A stretch of DNA of 64,000 bases from Scenedesmus sp. ARA3 (taxonomy: Eukaryota > Chlorophyta > Chlorophyceae > Sphaeropleales > Scenedesmaceae). The stretch covers positions 100,268 to 164,267 of the forward strand of contig RWJK01001753.1 of the NCBI GenBank assembly GCA_004335835.1. Direction: 5' to 3'. The notes beneath the pieces were generated by a model. It saw nothing but the letters and a program-made list of their open reading frames with translations, was not told the DNA's origin and ran no database searches. Both the position numbers and the translations under genes were made by a program. Shown one piece after another: positions 21,380 through 33,847 of the stretch. The stretch's first letter is position 1; every line of letters starts with the position of its first letter.

Positions 21380-24240
21380 ACTGCTGCTGCAACGCTGGCA
21401 GGCGCACTCTTGGCCACAGCCGTGCAGCGCAGTTGCTTGATAATGCATGTGCTGGAACGCATCGAAGAGTGGCTGTGCCAGCCAGGATGGTAAGGCAGCG
21501 CATGCCCAAGTTGGGTGCTTGTTTGCTGCCCACCACACTTCAGCGGAGTCTGTTAGAAGTGTGGCTTCTGGGACGCTTTTTTTGTGGATTTTAGGCAGCG
21601 CATGGAGGTGCGAATGGCGCCACAACAATGACACACAGAGCAGCTGGTAGAGCTGCTCCCGCTCTGGTTGCAGGACAGCTGCCGCCTGGCAGAGAGCTGT
21701 GCTGCATTCATCATTTTCAAATTCTTGTGACAGAGCAGCCACGGGGTTGCAGCAAGGTCATGTTATGTTGCACCAAGGCCATGTTCTGCTGCGAGTGTTG
21801 GGAAATAACCCTGGCAACGGGGACAGCGCCATCACATGCCCGCATACGCATGATAGTGGGGGCGATTTCAGCAAATTTGCGAGAAAAAGGAAATGCGTTG
21901 TCAGGTGATTGCAAGCATGTGAATACGCATGTTTGATTGCCAGTGTTGTCAATGGCTGCCACTGTTGGCTGCCCAGAGGTGGCTTGAAGAGTCATGCTGC
22001 TGCAGCGTACAGCGCTTGCAATGCATCGTGCTTTTTTTCTTCTCTGTAGCAGCAGATGTTGCAGTAGGGGTAGCATGGTGGCCCCAAAAGTGGTAGGGCA
22101 TGGCAGCACATACATCCTGCTTGCTGGCACCCTTGCTGTCATTGCTAGTATCACGTGACCTGCTTGTTGTTCTCGGTTTGTCCTCATCTTCACGCAATGC
22201 ACACACAGAGGGACACCAGCCTGATTGCATGCAATGCGTGTCTTAACGCTTCAGCTTGGTTCGTTTGGGGTGTTCAGGGTTCCTTCAGGGCCGCCTTTTG
22301 CTGCGCGCCGCTGAATACACGCTGATCTTGCTTTTGGCTTTGTGCCAACAGCGCTGCTGTGCCGGCAGCACTATGTGCACCTCAATCAGCTGCTTCTCTT
22401 CATTAGATCTTCAGCGAGTCCTCGTACACTAGGTGTGTATGGATGGGCAGCAATAGCTTTGCACACTCTGCGTACACTCTCAATCCCCATCGTTTTGCCC
22501 AGGCAGCCCACACACATGAGTGCAGCGACTGTGATAGTGATCCATCTCAGTGCGCAATTGCATGGCCTGTGTTGCCGTGTTTGCAGGGAATTCCCCCTGG
22601 TATGCCATCTGGCAAACAAATTTATCTTTTGATGTCGTGCTACATGTGTTGGGGGTTCGGTTTGAACAGCATGTGTTGCCCTGCATGCAGTGCTGTGCAC
22701 ACCATGCCAGCGTGTTTCATCACACACTGCTGCTTGCCGCGCAAGCAGTGGTGTTCAGCACACCTGAAAGTGTAGGACCTGGTAGGAAAATTTGAAGCAC
22801 TTCACAGCGCATGCAATGTTCTGCCCACAGCATCCTATTATCCTACATGGCATTGTTCTCATAGGCACAGCAGCGTCCGTTGCTGCTGTTGCTCAACTGT
22901 TAGTGCACCCTGCACTATGGCCATGCCTCTTTCCATGGGATCCTTTGCCTCTGCTGCTGCTACTGCAGCCGCCTTGCCCTTTTCTGAGGCTGTGGGTTGT
23001 GTCACTGCAGCTGCACGCATCATGCTTGTTGTTGAAGATATGGTACCCTGCAGCACACAGCAGTCCCACCTGCACAGGGCAGTGCACCTTACCGTACGGA
23101 AGTAGTAGCTACTTGTTGATCGTTCAGTGGCCATGCTGTGGGTTGCCTGGGCACTGCTTAGACTTGTACTGCATGCTGAGGACAGATGCTTAGTTCGTGG
23201 GCTGCCTCAGGCAAACCTCGCACTGCTGCAGTCTGCCAGCAGCGCTGTCGTTGGCAGCACTGTTGTACTGCCTGCACCCCCCAAGGTGTACTACTGTGTT
23301 ACAGCGCTGCATGCAACTGCTCTTTTGGTCCCTACCGACGCCAGGCTGTGTTTATCTCACAGGATAATCGATTATCTGGTGAAAATCTCAAGGATAATCT
23401 GATTATCCCTCATGGCATGGCGGATATCCGGCATTGTGGCAGCATGTCAGCATGGCAGCAATGACTGTTGGGGACCCTCTCAGAAGTTCCTGCCCACCTA
23501 CCTCAACAGCAGCGTTGCACAATGCCCTGTGTGAGACCCTGTACTGCGCTGTGGATAATCTCCATGCTGTCAGGATATCCAGTTGATCATCCATGCTATC
23601 ACAGGGCATATATATGCCAAGCCTCTTGAAGGCTGGCAGCAGGCCTGCAGCACCCTGCAGCACAGGGTCTGACCGGGTAGTACGTACAAACATGCTCAAG
23701 ACTCTTATAACTGCTTTGAAAACATCTTATTGTTCAGATACTGCAATACCCATGAGCAATGCCTTTCTCACTTGTCAGTGGCAAGCCTTGCTGAGCTTCC
23801 AAGTGCAGCAGTGGTATGCAGCGTGGTGCCTGTATCATTCCTTTTCCAGGCAGAGCACAGCAAACACCAGGTCTCAATTACCCGCAGTAAGCGAGCAGTG
23901 CACATAGGATCGTGCGAATAAGCTTTGGAGGCACTTGCTTGTCACTGTGTTACAGCACAAAATGCCACCGACAGCTAAACGCAGCTTCACCCGCACAGCA
24001 TGGTCTGACGTCGAGGATAATGCATACAATGTTTATAAGTTCAGCTTACCGACTCAACAGCCTGGCTAGATGCGTGCAATACGGACACGCGAGCGCAGCA
24101 GCTGTTCGGCCGTTACCCTGCTTGATCCTGACCGTGCGCTGCCGGTCATAGTGCGTATGATGACGAGTTCCTTGTGTAAGCGAAGCATCGGTCTCGAAGC
24201 ATCGGTCTAGATCAGGGCTAGCCATGCAGTTTGGGGGTTG
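21380..24240. other. 2.9 kb with no supported gene
   Basis: Mixed composition and only short frames on either strand, with no domain I recognise. It contains a cluster of GATAATC palindromes (23363-23408). Confidence 0.45.
23363..23408. promoter_or_regulatory. Pair of GATAATC inverted repeats
   Basis: 23363-23376 is the perfect palindrome GATAATCGATTATC, and 23392-23408 is GGATAATC, one T, GATTATCC. Two palindromes with the same half-site, 29 bp apart, could bind a dimeric GATA- or MYB-like factor. No adjacent gene was found, so the role is open. Confidence 0.3.
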
Positions 24241-24251
24241 CAGGAGCTACC

Positions 24252-24314
24252 AACAGTTGAGGTCGCTGGCAGTGACTTGCTGCTGCTCGGCACAAGAGCC
24301 AATGCATTGAACTG
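24252..24314 (+). repeat. Coding-like element duplicated across an assembly gap, copy 1
   Basis: Nearly identical to 25055-25117. Read on the plus strand after a TTGCAG acceptor, it gives ELPTVEVAGSDLLLLGTRAN. The two differences between copies are synonymous in that frame (Ser and Leu codons). After the AACTG at the end the copies diverge completely. Confidence 0.75.
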
Positions 24315-24610
24315 GACGGTGGATAACATACGAAGCAATACTGATGAGAGTTGAGCAGGTGCGTACGTGATCTGGGGCTCTGCCCTACGTCAGTCAGCAA
24401 GTGGGGTAAAGTGCAGCAGCGCCACTGAAACATACAGCAGCAGGTGCCTCCATTTAGGCCACAACAGGTGTATGTACTCACCAGATCTGGCAGCTGATTT
24501 GCTAGATATCTGCTCATCAGCTCGAAATTATGCTCAGCGTCCTGGTCCACAGCACCCCTGCCCTGCTGTGTGCTGTTGCTGCTGGTGTGCCGCGCCTTAC
24601 CCCATGCCAG

Positions 24611-24961
24611 GTGGCCCACAACAGCGATGATAATGAATGGGGTTGTCTCATGACCTTCGAGCCAACTGGATCAATGTCGCTGCTGCCATTGGGTCTGGTC
24701 AACTCGGCTGAGCACACGGAGCAGCGACGCAGCTGGTGGTTTCGGCTGGTGTTGTGCTGGGCTGGTTGGATCTGCTGCAGCACCAGTGGTTGCATGATGA
24801 AGTGATGATGTTTGTGTCGCCAGACAGCAGCTACACAGCAGCACGCATGCTGTCTACAGCTGCATAATCAGCTGGATGACGCTCTTGTGTGCAGTGGGTG
24901 GCTGCCATCAGCATCACCACCCGTGCGGCACATTGCTGACCTTGTTTGGTTAGCTAGGCAG
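24611..24961 (+). CDS. Possible exons of a TMEM43/LUMA-family membrane protein (fragment)
   Basis: Two candidate exons, 24611-24801 and 24895-24961, join in phase. The first gives a segment ending RRSWWFRLVLCWAGWI, which resembles the tW-x-x-R membrane segment of TMEM43; the second gives PPVRHIADLVWLARQ, which resembles the conserved PL-x-x-x-aD-x-x-P segment that follows it in that family. The expected Pro after the Asp is missing and the stretch between is longer than usual. The gene would be broken by the N gap at 25005-25054, and other exons were not found. This could also be chance similarity or a relic. Confidence 0.27.
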
Positions 24962-25004
24962 GTGATCAGGTGCTGGCCTAGCCAAGTGCCCTTGCAAAGC
25001 CGTC

Positions 25005-25054
25005 NNNNNNNNNNNNNNNNNNNNNNNNNNNNNNNNNNNNNNNNNNNNNNNNNN
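25005..25054. other. Assembly gap (50 N)
   Basis: A run of N directly followed by the second copy of the 24252-24314 element, which suggests unresolved repeats or unmerged haplotypes. Confidence 0.99.
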
Positions 25055-25117
25055 AACAGTTGAGGTCGCTGGCAGCGACTTGCTGCTGCTCGGCACAAGA
25101 GCCAATGCACTGAACTG
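25055..25117 (+). repeat. Coding-like element duplicated across an assembly gap, copy 2
   Basis: Second copy of 24252-24314, starting at the last N of the gap. Confidence 0.75.
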
Positions 25118-25822
25118 CGCAGGTTTCCCACGGCTCCTTCCACGGCTGCACTCCTTTACCACAGAACTGAACATTTTGTGCGTTAATAGAGTCAACGTGT
25201 GCCACTAGGCAGCACAACACCTTGATGGTGGGAATGGCCATCTGTTACATGGCATCGATTGTGTGCCTGCCCTGGTAACCGATGCCGCCACTGTGCCAAC
25301 ATGTTGTGCCAACTGTACAGTGCATTGCACCTCGTGAAAGCTGGGCGGTTACTGCTGGTTCTCCACCATCCAGTCAATTTGACAGTCTTCTGCCTGCGAG
25401 GGCTCCATGCTGCTGGCAACAATGCGCGTCAACACATCATAGTAAACACCAGGCTGCCGCAGCCAGCGGGTGGCTGAACAGCAGAACCCCAAGCATCATT
25501 GTTTAGGTTTGTCGGTGCACGTGTAGTGTACACGCACCATGGTTGCAAGCAATCGTTGCGATCTGTGCTGTGCTGAACATGCGTGCACGCATGCACAGTA
25601 GCGGCAGCCGCTGCATGCTACTGCAGCCACTGCAGCGCAGGTAACAGCTGCCACAGAGCAATGGCATAGCCCTATACGACATATCGACCTTCCAAAATGT
25701 GCCAGCACAGAAGCATACAGCTGGCATCTGCAAGACAATCACGACGCCGCAATGACGCTCAACATCAACCCAGTTGCATCAGCCAGCCACACACAGCATG
25801 CAAATGCACATGCCGAAAACGC
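25118..25822. other. No gene seen; 3' flank of the minus-strand ABCI12 gene
   Basis: A TTACA (TGTAA on the minus strand) at about 25250 could be the poly(A) signal of the gene ending at 25823. Nothing else is recognised. Confidence 0.4.
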
Positions 25823-27761
25823 TCATCGCACATACGCCACTGCCGCGCACAGCGCCACCAGCAGCGCCAGCGCGCCCACATTGCCCAGGAGCGTCGTCTC
25901 ATTACTGCGCATCAAGTACAGGTGATGCTGCTGCGGCCCTAGGAACCCTCTCACCACCATGGCCTGACTAATCTTCTCACTGCGCGCAAACAAGTTGCCA
26001 AACAGCCGCACCACAAGCCGCCCCAGAATCTCCAAGCTGCCGCGGCCGCCTTGCGCCCGCCAGTCCACGCCGCGCGCTGCGAGGCCCAGGCACAAGTTGC
26101 GCACCTCCTCGAAAACCAGCGACATGAAGCGCAGGGATAGCAGCAGCGTGAATGCAATGCGCTGCGTGGGCACGCCCAGCGGCCGCAGCGGCGCCAGCCA
26201 TCGGCCCAGCGCCAGCGCCATTTCCTCGCCGGGTGTGGTGACGAGGCAGAGGCTGGCGGACTGCAGCGCGCAGAAGGTGAGCGCGGCTGCGGTGATGGCT
26301 AGGTTCACAGACCTGCACATGCAGCAGGGGAGGCAGGCAACAGGGAGGCAGGCAGGCAGGGAGAGAGTGGATCACTGTGTGCAAGATGCTTCAGCTGCAC
26401 AGTAGTAATAGTGCACTGGCAGCCGCACACAAGAGCCACGCAGTACTTCCCCACCTGCTGACGCAGGTATGACGCTCACCTGCGCGTGACAGTGACGAAG
26501 CCGCCCAGGTCCAGCAGCACATATGAATAAGGCGTGTCAGGTGCCAGCCGCATGTTCAGGCCCTCCATCGAGCCAGGCAGCGAGTGCTGCTGCAGCAGCG
26601 GCGGCACGCTGTCTGAGCCGATTGCCGTGAACAGCAGGATGAGGCCGCAGATGAAGCCGAGGCGCTGCAGCTGGCTGACCCACAGCCGGCGCGGCAGGCA
26701 TAGGATGCTGAGGCCAGCCACTGCTGCTGCGATGCCCACTCGCAGCGCTGGCGTGGCGCGCGCGATGATGATGTACAGCACCAGCAGCCACAGCTGCAGG
26801 GGCGAGAGCAGGGGCAGCAAGAGCAGGCAGCTAGCGTTGTGGGCGGGTGCGGGAATGTGGTGATTATGCTGGTGCTGGTTGTGGTCCATGCTTGCACTTA
26901 AGGCATCGGCCCATGCATGCCAGCAGGTGTGGCAAGCACGCAAGCAAGCAGCAAGCCAGCATACCATTGGGTGACCGCGTTTGGGGTTCAATAATTGTTG
27001 GTGGCAAAGCAGTCCAGCGGTTGCAGGGTCGTCCTGTTCAAAGCGCATGCAAGAGGCTGTTAACAGGAACACGGTACAGTGCGCAGAATGTGGAGCGTAC
27101 CTGCTTTATCTGTGCATCCACCTTGTGCAACGGGGTGATGGGGTGCGGGACAAAAGAGCTGCAACAAACAAGTGGCAGCAGCAGCCTCAGTGGGATATGA
27201 ACTACAACAGGCGTTGCGCGCAGCTGCAGCAGCAGCAGCATGCCTGTCCTGCAGCCATAGCAGAATTGCACCGTCAAGGTGCAATACTGTGCACGCCCCT
27301 GCTGTTACTGATGGTGCCTGTGTGTGTTTACACGACTGACTCACCTGTAGGGGACGTTTGACACATTGAGAATGCCATTGAGTACTCGCTGCTGCAGTGG
27401 GAGCTTCTCAGATTCCTTCCCTGCTTTGCCTGCTGGATGGGCACAAACCACATGTCAAACCAGACAGGTTCCACACAGTTTCGTGCAGAGCTCTTGAATA
27501 GCATACAACTGTGTCTGCTGGCAGTTCACCTGCTCGCGCTGCTGCTGCCGCTGGTGGTGGTGCTGCTGCCCCGCCTCCTCCATCAGCAGCAGCTGCTGCT
27601 GCTGCTCTGCAGAGGCAGCGATGCCGGGGTCTGCTGCTGTGTCCTGCTACTCGAAGCAAATATTGATTCGGTCTAGTACGTAGTTGTGACAGCCACGGGT
27701 TGCCAGCATGCTGCATGGATCTACGGGCAGGGTTGAGCGGGCGCCTGCAGTATGTTCTCAA
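25823..27761 (-). CDS. ABCI12: Plastid ABCI12, CbiQ/EcfT-type transmembrane subunit of an ECF-like ABC transporter
   Basis: Five minus-strand exons: 27530-27761, 27345-27429, 27101-27158, 26480-26793, 25823-26312; 392 residues, close to the land-plant protein. The first 75 residues are an Arg/Ser/Ala-rich plastid transit peptide. PITPLHKVDAQIKQ matches the conserved H-x-LDPRxK stretch before the first helix. LWLLVLYIIIARATPALRVG and later helices follow. The family signature is clear in LLLSLRFMSLVFEEVRN and in EKISQAMVVRGF, the A-R-G coupling motif that contacts the ATPases. CbiQ/EcfT proteins couple ATP hydrolysis to uptake of metals or vitamins; the plastid substrate is not settled. The acceptor of the second exon could be shifted by 3 or 9 bases. 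Confidence 0.93.
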
Positions 27762-28061
27762 GGGTTTTCATACACATTGCCTTGGGGGGGAAAGGATGTG
27801 CGTTGCACCAAATCTTCACTCGACGTCAACAATATTGCTGAAACCATTGGATCAGCGTGGTGACCAGGCAGTACTAACATGACATCGCATGCTGTACAAG
27901 TGTCGCCAAAAGCGCCGCTCAGCGGGTGCCGGATTGTTCGTTCAACTCATCGACGAAAGCAAAGAGTCACACAGTATTTGGTGTAAGTTTTTTGGAACGG
28001 CGGTGGATGACAGCTGCAAAGTCAACCAAAAGACAGCAATCTGCAGCTCAAGGTTGGCAGC
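27762..28061. promoter_or_regulatory. 300-bp divergent promoter region (ABCI12 / LRR gene)
   Basis: The start codons at 27761 (minus) and 28062 (plus) are 300 bp apart head to head, so both promoters and 5' UTRs must fit here unless there are upstream non-coding exons. I see no clear TATA box. Confidence 0.5.
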
Positions 28062-31000
28062 ATGCATGAAGAGGTTCAGCCAGCTGGCATGCTGGATGAA
28101 TCAGATGAAGCACTTTCTATTGATGTGGTAGCCGTATCTAACTTGCCGGACCACCAGCTGGTTGATTCATCACCCCAGTCCAGGTGCGCATCTGCTGCAT
28201 GCATGCTGAGCTGTGTCAATAATGTTTGTACGACGTTGTACTGCGTGGAACAGCTGAGTGCAACATCATGATGTCAAAAACTCGTACGCCTCTGGGTGTG
28301 TTGCAGGGCTGCTGCATGCAGCAAGCTCATGACAGTTCGGCTGGACAGCCTGGGCCTTAGTTCCCTGACAGCCAGCGTGCTGGGGCAGTTGTCAGCTTGC
28401 AGGAGCTTGCACCTGCAGCACAACCACCTCACAAGCTGCAGCGCCCTAGCAGTGCTGCCATGCTTATCGTTCCTGGCATTGGCACACAACCAACTGCAAC
28501 GGGTAGGAGTTGTTGCTGTTTCCAGTGGACGTGAAATGGCGCGGCAAACTTGCATCTAATATATCACGCATGCACATTGAGCCATGTACGGCAGCTGCTA
28601 CATGTAGCATCCTGATCGTGAAGCAACCTGCAGCTAGTCGCCACTCATTGTACAGCAGCAACCAGCAGGCGATTTGTGGCGTTCAACGCAGCTACTTGTG
28701 CACAGCACGTAGCTGTGATGGCATCAAGGAGTATGGCAGCAAGCTGAGATAGAGCTCAGCAGTATCCGCTTGTACATCTGCTTCCTGCAGGTTGAAGGCT
28801 TGCAGGAGCTGACTGGCCTGCTGTTTCTTGACATCAGCCACAACATGGTGCAGCAGCTGGATGCACAGCAGCTGCCTGGCAGCATCAAGTACTTCAAGGT
28901 GAGCCTGTGGACGCGTTGGCCTGCACTTGGACATGGTAGCAACACCATACAGTGTTGAGATGCTTGCAGGATAGCAACGCAGTGGCCTGGATGGGTGTAG
29001 TATGTTGACATACAGTCACACCTGTGGTGCCTGCTCCCTGCAGGCAGCTGGCAACCCCTGCATGGGCCAACAAGGGCTTGCGCAGCAGCTGGCTCAGCAT
29101 CTGCCTAGGCTCAGGGAACTGGATGGGCAAGATGTCAGCCGCAGCACAGCAGTAACAGGAGGTGATGGTCTGCATTTGCCGGCTGATGAAGAGCAGGATG
29201 CAAGCAGTGCAGGCAGCAGTGGAACCTCCGATGCTGAAGACGCAGGCGACAGCTGCGCCATCAGCAGGCATCTAGCTGGGCTGCAGCAGCTGGAGCAAAC
29301 TTGCAGATCAAGACAGCTGGCCAGTGCAATTCGAAGGAGCAGTGGCTGCAGCACCAGCCAATGTGCAGGGCATGTGACAGCTGCATGCGACATAATTGAG
29401 CATGGAGAACCAGTCCTGCAATCAGAGCCTAGCAGCGGCTGGGTAGCAGATGTGCGGTGCTCACAGCAGCTACTACAACGCATCAACAAGAGTTGCAGCA
29501 ATGCCAGCGGCAACGCACAGCGTGCAGAAGGGACCCAGCCCAGCTATGACGGGCAGCAAGAGCCCAGCCTGGGACCTGCTGCGATTTTGCGAAAGTCAAT
29601 CAGTCTTCCAGGTTGCAGGCACAGCAGCAGCGGCAGCAGCAGTAGCATAGCAGGCACTGCAGCAGGCACCAGTATGTCTGCTAGCCAGCTCACCGCCAGA
29701 ACCTTGCAAGGTGGCACAAGCAGTGTCACCAGAAGTAGCAGAGGTAATACTGGTAACAGCACTGGCGAACACAGCAGCAGCAGCAGCAGCAACACCAAGT
29801 TGGCTGGCAGCCAGTGTGTGCAGGCACCTAGGCTGCTGTCTAGACCGCAGTCAGCTGGTGGCTACCTGCCAACAAAGCCACGGCTCTGTCCTGCGGCAAG
29901 CGCCATTGAGGCAGCAACAGCTGCAAACCTCGGCCGCAACAGCGCCAGTCCAGCTCTTGTTGATAGAGCTGACAAGGCTGCAGTAGCAGCAGCAGCTGCC
30001 AAGCAGCCAGCACCTGGCAAAAGGCTGCAGCGGCAGCAGCAGCAGCAGCAGCAGCAGCAGGCTGCTGTGCAGCAGCACATGACAGGCAAGCCTGGTGCGC
30101 ATCTGACCAGCTTCACAAGCAGCAAGCCGATCACCAACACTGGCCAAGCGCGCAGGCAGGTAGCAAGTACCAGCAGCATTGACAGCCAGGCAGCTGGCAA
30201 GATGAGCACTCACCAGGGTGGCACCAGCAGTAGCATCAGTAGCACAAGCAAGCTTGTCCCCCGCAGTCAAAGCCAGTCACATAATAGTAGCAGAACCAGC
30301 ACCCAGACAGGCAAGGCGAAGCCTCACGTCACTGGCACGCAAGGCAGCACACCCAAATCTGGGCACGCTGGCAGCAAACCCACAAACAGCAGCAAAGGTG
30401 TAGCAGCAACAGCAGCAGCAACAGCAGCTGTCAGCGCTCTGTCTGGCCAGCACCAAGGCAGTGCAGCACCACGGCGCCTGCCCTCTCTTCAAAAGACTAT
30501 CATCAAGCATGAGCAGCAACCCAGCCAAGAGCACTCTGCAAAGCGCGAGGCTGGACAATCCAGCAGCAGCTGCTCTGCAAGGCCAGCCAGCGCTGGGCTG
30601 CGACTGGCACCTGTGCAGCACCCCGCGCTGTCGGCAGCATACGTGCAGCGCAGCAGCTGTAGCCGTGGCAGCAGCAGCAGCAGTGGTGGCAGCAGTACAA
30701 GGCCGAGCACATCGGCAAGCAGTGCATCTGCAGACGTCCAGCATGCAACCCGTGCCCTGAACAGCAAGGAGAGTCAGCCCAGCACAACAGCAGAGGAGAT
30801 GCTGAGTGGGAGTGAGCTGGCACAGTGTGCGGCCAGTGACACGCTGCCAGCGGCTGCTGACAGTGTGGCAGTGCAACTTCCTGCAGCTGAGGATCGATGC
30901 CAGCTTCTGCAGGGCTGCGTTGCAGCAGCCACTCCAGCAGCTGGAGCCATGCCTTTTGATGCAGACATGCTGAACGCTGTAGCTGCAAACGGTGTCTTGG

Positions 31001-31764
31001 CTATCAGCAGCACTGCCGCTGCCATACAGCAGCGATCAAAGCAGCGAGCAGCAGAAGCACGGCAGCAGCAGGCGCAGGAGCAGCAGCAGCAGCGGCAGCA
31101 TCTCGAGCAGGGCATCAAGCAACTCAAGGAGAGGGGTGCGTTGCTGATGCGCGCTGGGCTTCCAGGTGGCAGCAGCAAGGGGCAACTGGCTGCAGCAGCA
31201 GGGCCGCGGCCAGGTTGCCTGCTACCCGCATCAGCTGACACTGTTGCAGCAGAGGTTGCCAGCAGGGCTGAAAGGCTGAGGGCCCGCCTGGCTGCTGCAG
31301 GCTTGCAAGTGCAGGAGGCAGCGGAGGCAGCAACGGCTGGCCCAGAGGCACCAGATGGTGCTGTTGCAGCAATGACAGGGTGCTATGAACAGGAGGACAC
31401 CGCGGTCAGCAGCAGTGGCGCCAACAACATGTTCAGCAGCGACGACGAGGCGGTCTGTGCATCACCTGCGCAGCAGGCCCAGGCAAGCCCTGCAGGGTCA
31501 GTGCCTGAGCTGCACGCCGACATCAACGAGGATGCACTAGAAAATTCAGCGTCGGCAGGCAGTGACAGCAGCAGTGACTCGGAACTGGAGAGTCTGGTGG
31601 CGCGCATGTTCAAGCCAGCTGCGCTGCCAGACTGGACCAGCAGCGGTGAGGCAGCAAGCTTCAGTCAAGCTGGCGCAAGCAGGGCAAGCAGCGAAGCCGC
31701 GACAGATAGCGATGATGAGACTTTCCGCCACATGTTTGCGGTGTCGCTGCCACCTGGCTTGTGA
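28062..31764 (+). CDS. Leucine-rich repeat protein with long Ser/Ala/Gln-rich tail
   Basis: Exons 28062-28183, 28307-28502, 28791-28898, 29044-31764; 1048 residues. An acidic N-terminus (MHEEVQPAGMLDESDE) is followed by SDS22-type leucine-rich repeats (LMTVRLDSLGLSSLT, SLHLQHNHLTSCSAL, FLALAHNQLQRVEGL, FLDISHNMVQQLDA) and an LRR cap (AGNPCMGQQ, HLPRLRELDG). About 880 residues of low-complexity Ser/Ala/Gln/Thr follow, with short basic patches and a Gln-rich helix (EARQQQAQEQQQQRQHLEQ), and the acidic C-terminus contains SDSELESLVARMFKPA. SDS22-type LRR proteins act as adaptors, for example for protein phosphatase 1 or in cilia, but no partner can be named. The 2.7-kb last exon is stop-free and continuous with the LRR frame. 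Confidence 0.82.
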
Positions 31765-33847
31765 TGCAGTGAGTGTGACTGGCCAGTTTACTATGTGTGT
31801 CGCTTTGGTGATGTAGCTATAGCTGCCCGTTCAACAAGCCGATGATTGGCAGGTACCGTGATGCTGTCACTTGTTGCCGACACCATGCTGTGTAGGGTAC
31901 ACGCAAGCACCGTGGCAGCTGTGAGGGCCACCATGCATGTTCCTGTGTACATATGTTTGCAGGGTTCAGAAGGCCAGTGCATTGCGCTGACAGAAACAAC
32001 AGTGCAGTTGTGTGACCATTGCTTTGGGTCTGTATTTTGCTGTCTCCAACGACACTCGGAGAGAGGGGCTGGGGTTCAGGTGGCTGCTGACCAAGGGTAA
32101 TGGGCGGGAATGATCGTGCAAGCACCATTGAGCAGTGCTCCTTCCACCTTTTGTCCAGTTGTGTGCCGCACACGGCTGAGCCGATGGCTATGTTACTGTG
32201 GCTCATGAAATACATTTGTCCATTCGTAATGTGCATGTTCAGGTCATGTTCTAGTGGACGTCGACATGCAGCAACTGCATGACATGCGCGTTGCCAGTGG
32301 GCTGTTACATGAACATTTCCCAGCAGTTACCTCAGGTGCATATGCATTCAGCGCTGCGTCCTTCTAAAAAGATCTGCATGGCATACTGCCATCACCAACT
32401 GGTGAGAGCGCATGCTGCCAGGCGCAAGCTTGGGCACATTGAGGTGCACGATGTGCGCTTGTATGGCATACAGCAAAACTGTTCAAAGCAGGATTTAGTT
32501 TCTGCCTACATGCAAGGTGACACTCATCTGCTGCAGCTGCTGAAGTATAGGTATAGCAGCCCGACATCACACGCCTGCACAGGCACACACCAACTCCCTC
32601 CATCTACAGTGTTGGTCAAGCTTGCACCCAACTGCAAGGCACACAGCCAACAACAGCAGTGCCAACACAGACACAGCGTGCTCCAAAGTGCCTGCGGGCC
32701 GAGCCCCAGTGTACACACGTCTCTCTGCTAGCAGCCTCACTCTGTGCTACTTCTATCAAGACCTGGGCCGACTGCCGCAAGTCACACCAACCAACTGCAG
32801 CACGCGTGCCCTTGATGTTGCACGCACAGTGGCAGCAGCAGCCAATCATGTGTGTCTTCATGAATGTCAACACACCAGCTGCAAGCACCTGGACAAATTG
32901 CATGCCAAAGACGGTCACTACGGCAGCACAGCTAGCGCTTGGCTCAGCTGATCTGCGCCCGCCACTATGCCGCATGTTTTGTGCAATGGCACCCACAGCA
33001 ACATAGCGCCGAACCACTTGCGTAGTGGGCACAATTCGGCGCAATTACAACATACTGTCACTCCCATCTTGGGCTACTACGCTTCAGCTGCAGCAGCTGC
33101 CCTGCTGCCTGCAGCTAGTGCAAAAGGTCAAAACAACAAAGGAATACCAACAACCGCAGTGGTGAAGGTTGCAGTATCTGATACTTGGCAATCAAATGCA
33201 AAAGACGCGTGGCGCTGACCCCCTGCCAGCTGCTGCTCAGAATATATAAGGCATATGAACACGTCACAACCCAGCAGGCCATCACCCTGTAGTGTTAGCG
33301 TTCCTGTGTCCAGAGAGCACACAGCATCTGAACAACTGGTCAAGGACAGCACGGCTGGCAGCGAGGCATGCGTCATGCCCAAAGTGCAGCATGTCCACAG
33401 CCTGTAACTCAGCCATCTAGCACCTAACAACCACAGCGACAAAGAGGGCACACAGCTGTTGAACCCCCTGCTGGGTTCACGGATCAGCTAGCCACCTGCA
33501 GCCACACACAACTCTGCACATCAACACCTGCTGCAGATATAAGCTCACAACAAGCTAGCACACACACACAGCCTCACACTGCGGAACAGCTGTGCATGCA
33601 AGCTGCGCAAGTGTCAGGCACATCCAAGCCTGCCTAGTACTCAACTCCTGCACACAACAAGCCCCAAACCCTCCCTGCATCAGCACCCTGATGTGTGCTG
33701 TGCCAGCTGCAGCCCGCAGCGCACAACGCTGATGCCCAAGAGCGCAGCACACACAACAGCTGACAGACTGAGCCAGCAGCTGATGCTGATGCTGCCGAGC
33801 CCCTGTTGATCCCACCCCTGCAAGCTGACGCCGCCCGCAAGCCTGCC
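31765..33847. other. Convergent intergenic region, no gene seen
   Basis: Between the stop of the LRR gene (plus) and that of pyruvate carboxylase (minus). The left third is G/T-rich and the right part A/C-rich on the plus strand, as expected if each side is 3' UTR of the adjoining gene. Composition switches near 32.3 kb. No frame gives a known protein. Confidence 0.5.

Noticed and set aside
24218..24619. Minus-strand exon candidate containing AEHNFELMSRYLANQLPD with a GTGAGT donor
   Set aside because: Looks protein-like, but no matching exons or family were found, and it overlaps the plus-strand TMEM43-like reading.
30277..30876. 199-residue minus-strand frame
   Set aside because: Shadow of the large LRR-gene exon; Cys/Leu-rich complement of CAG/GCA codons with no domain.
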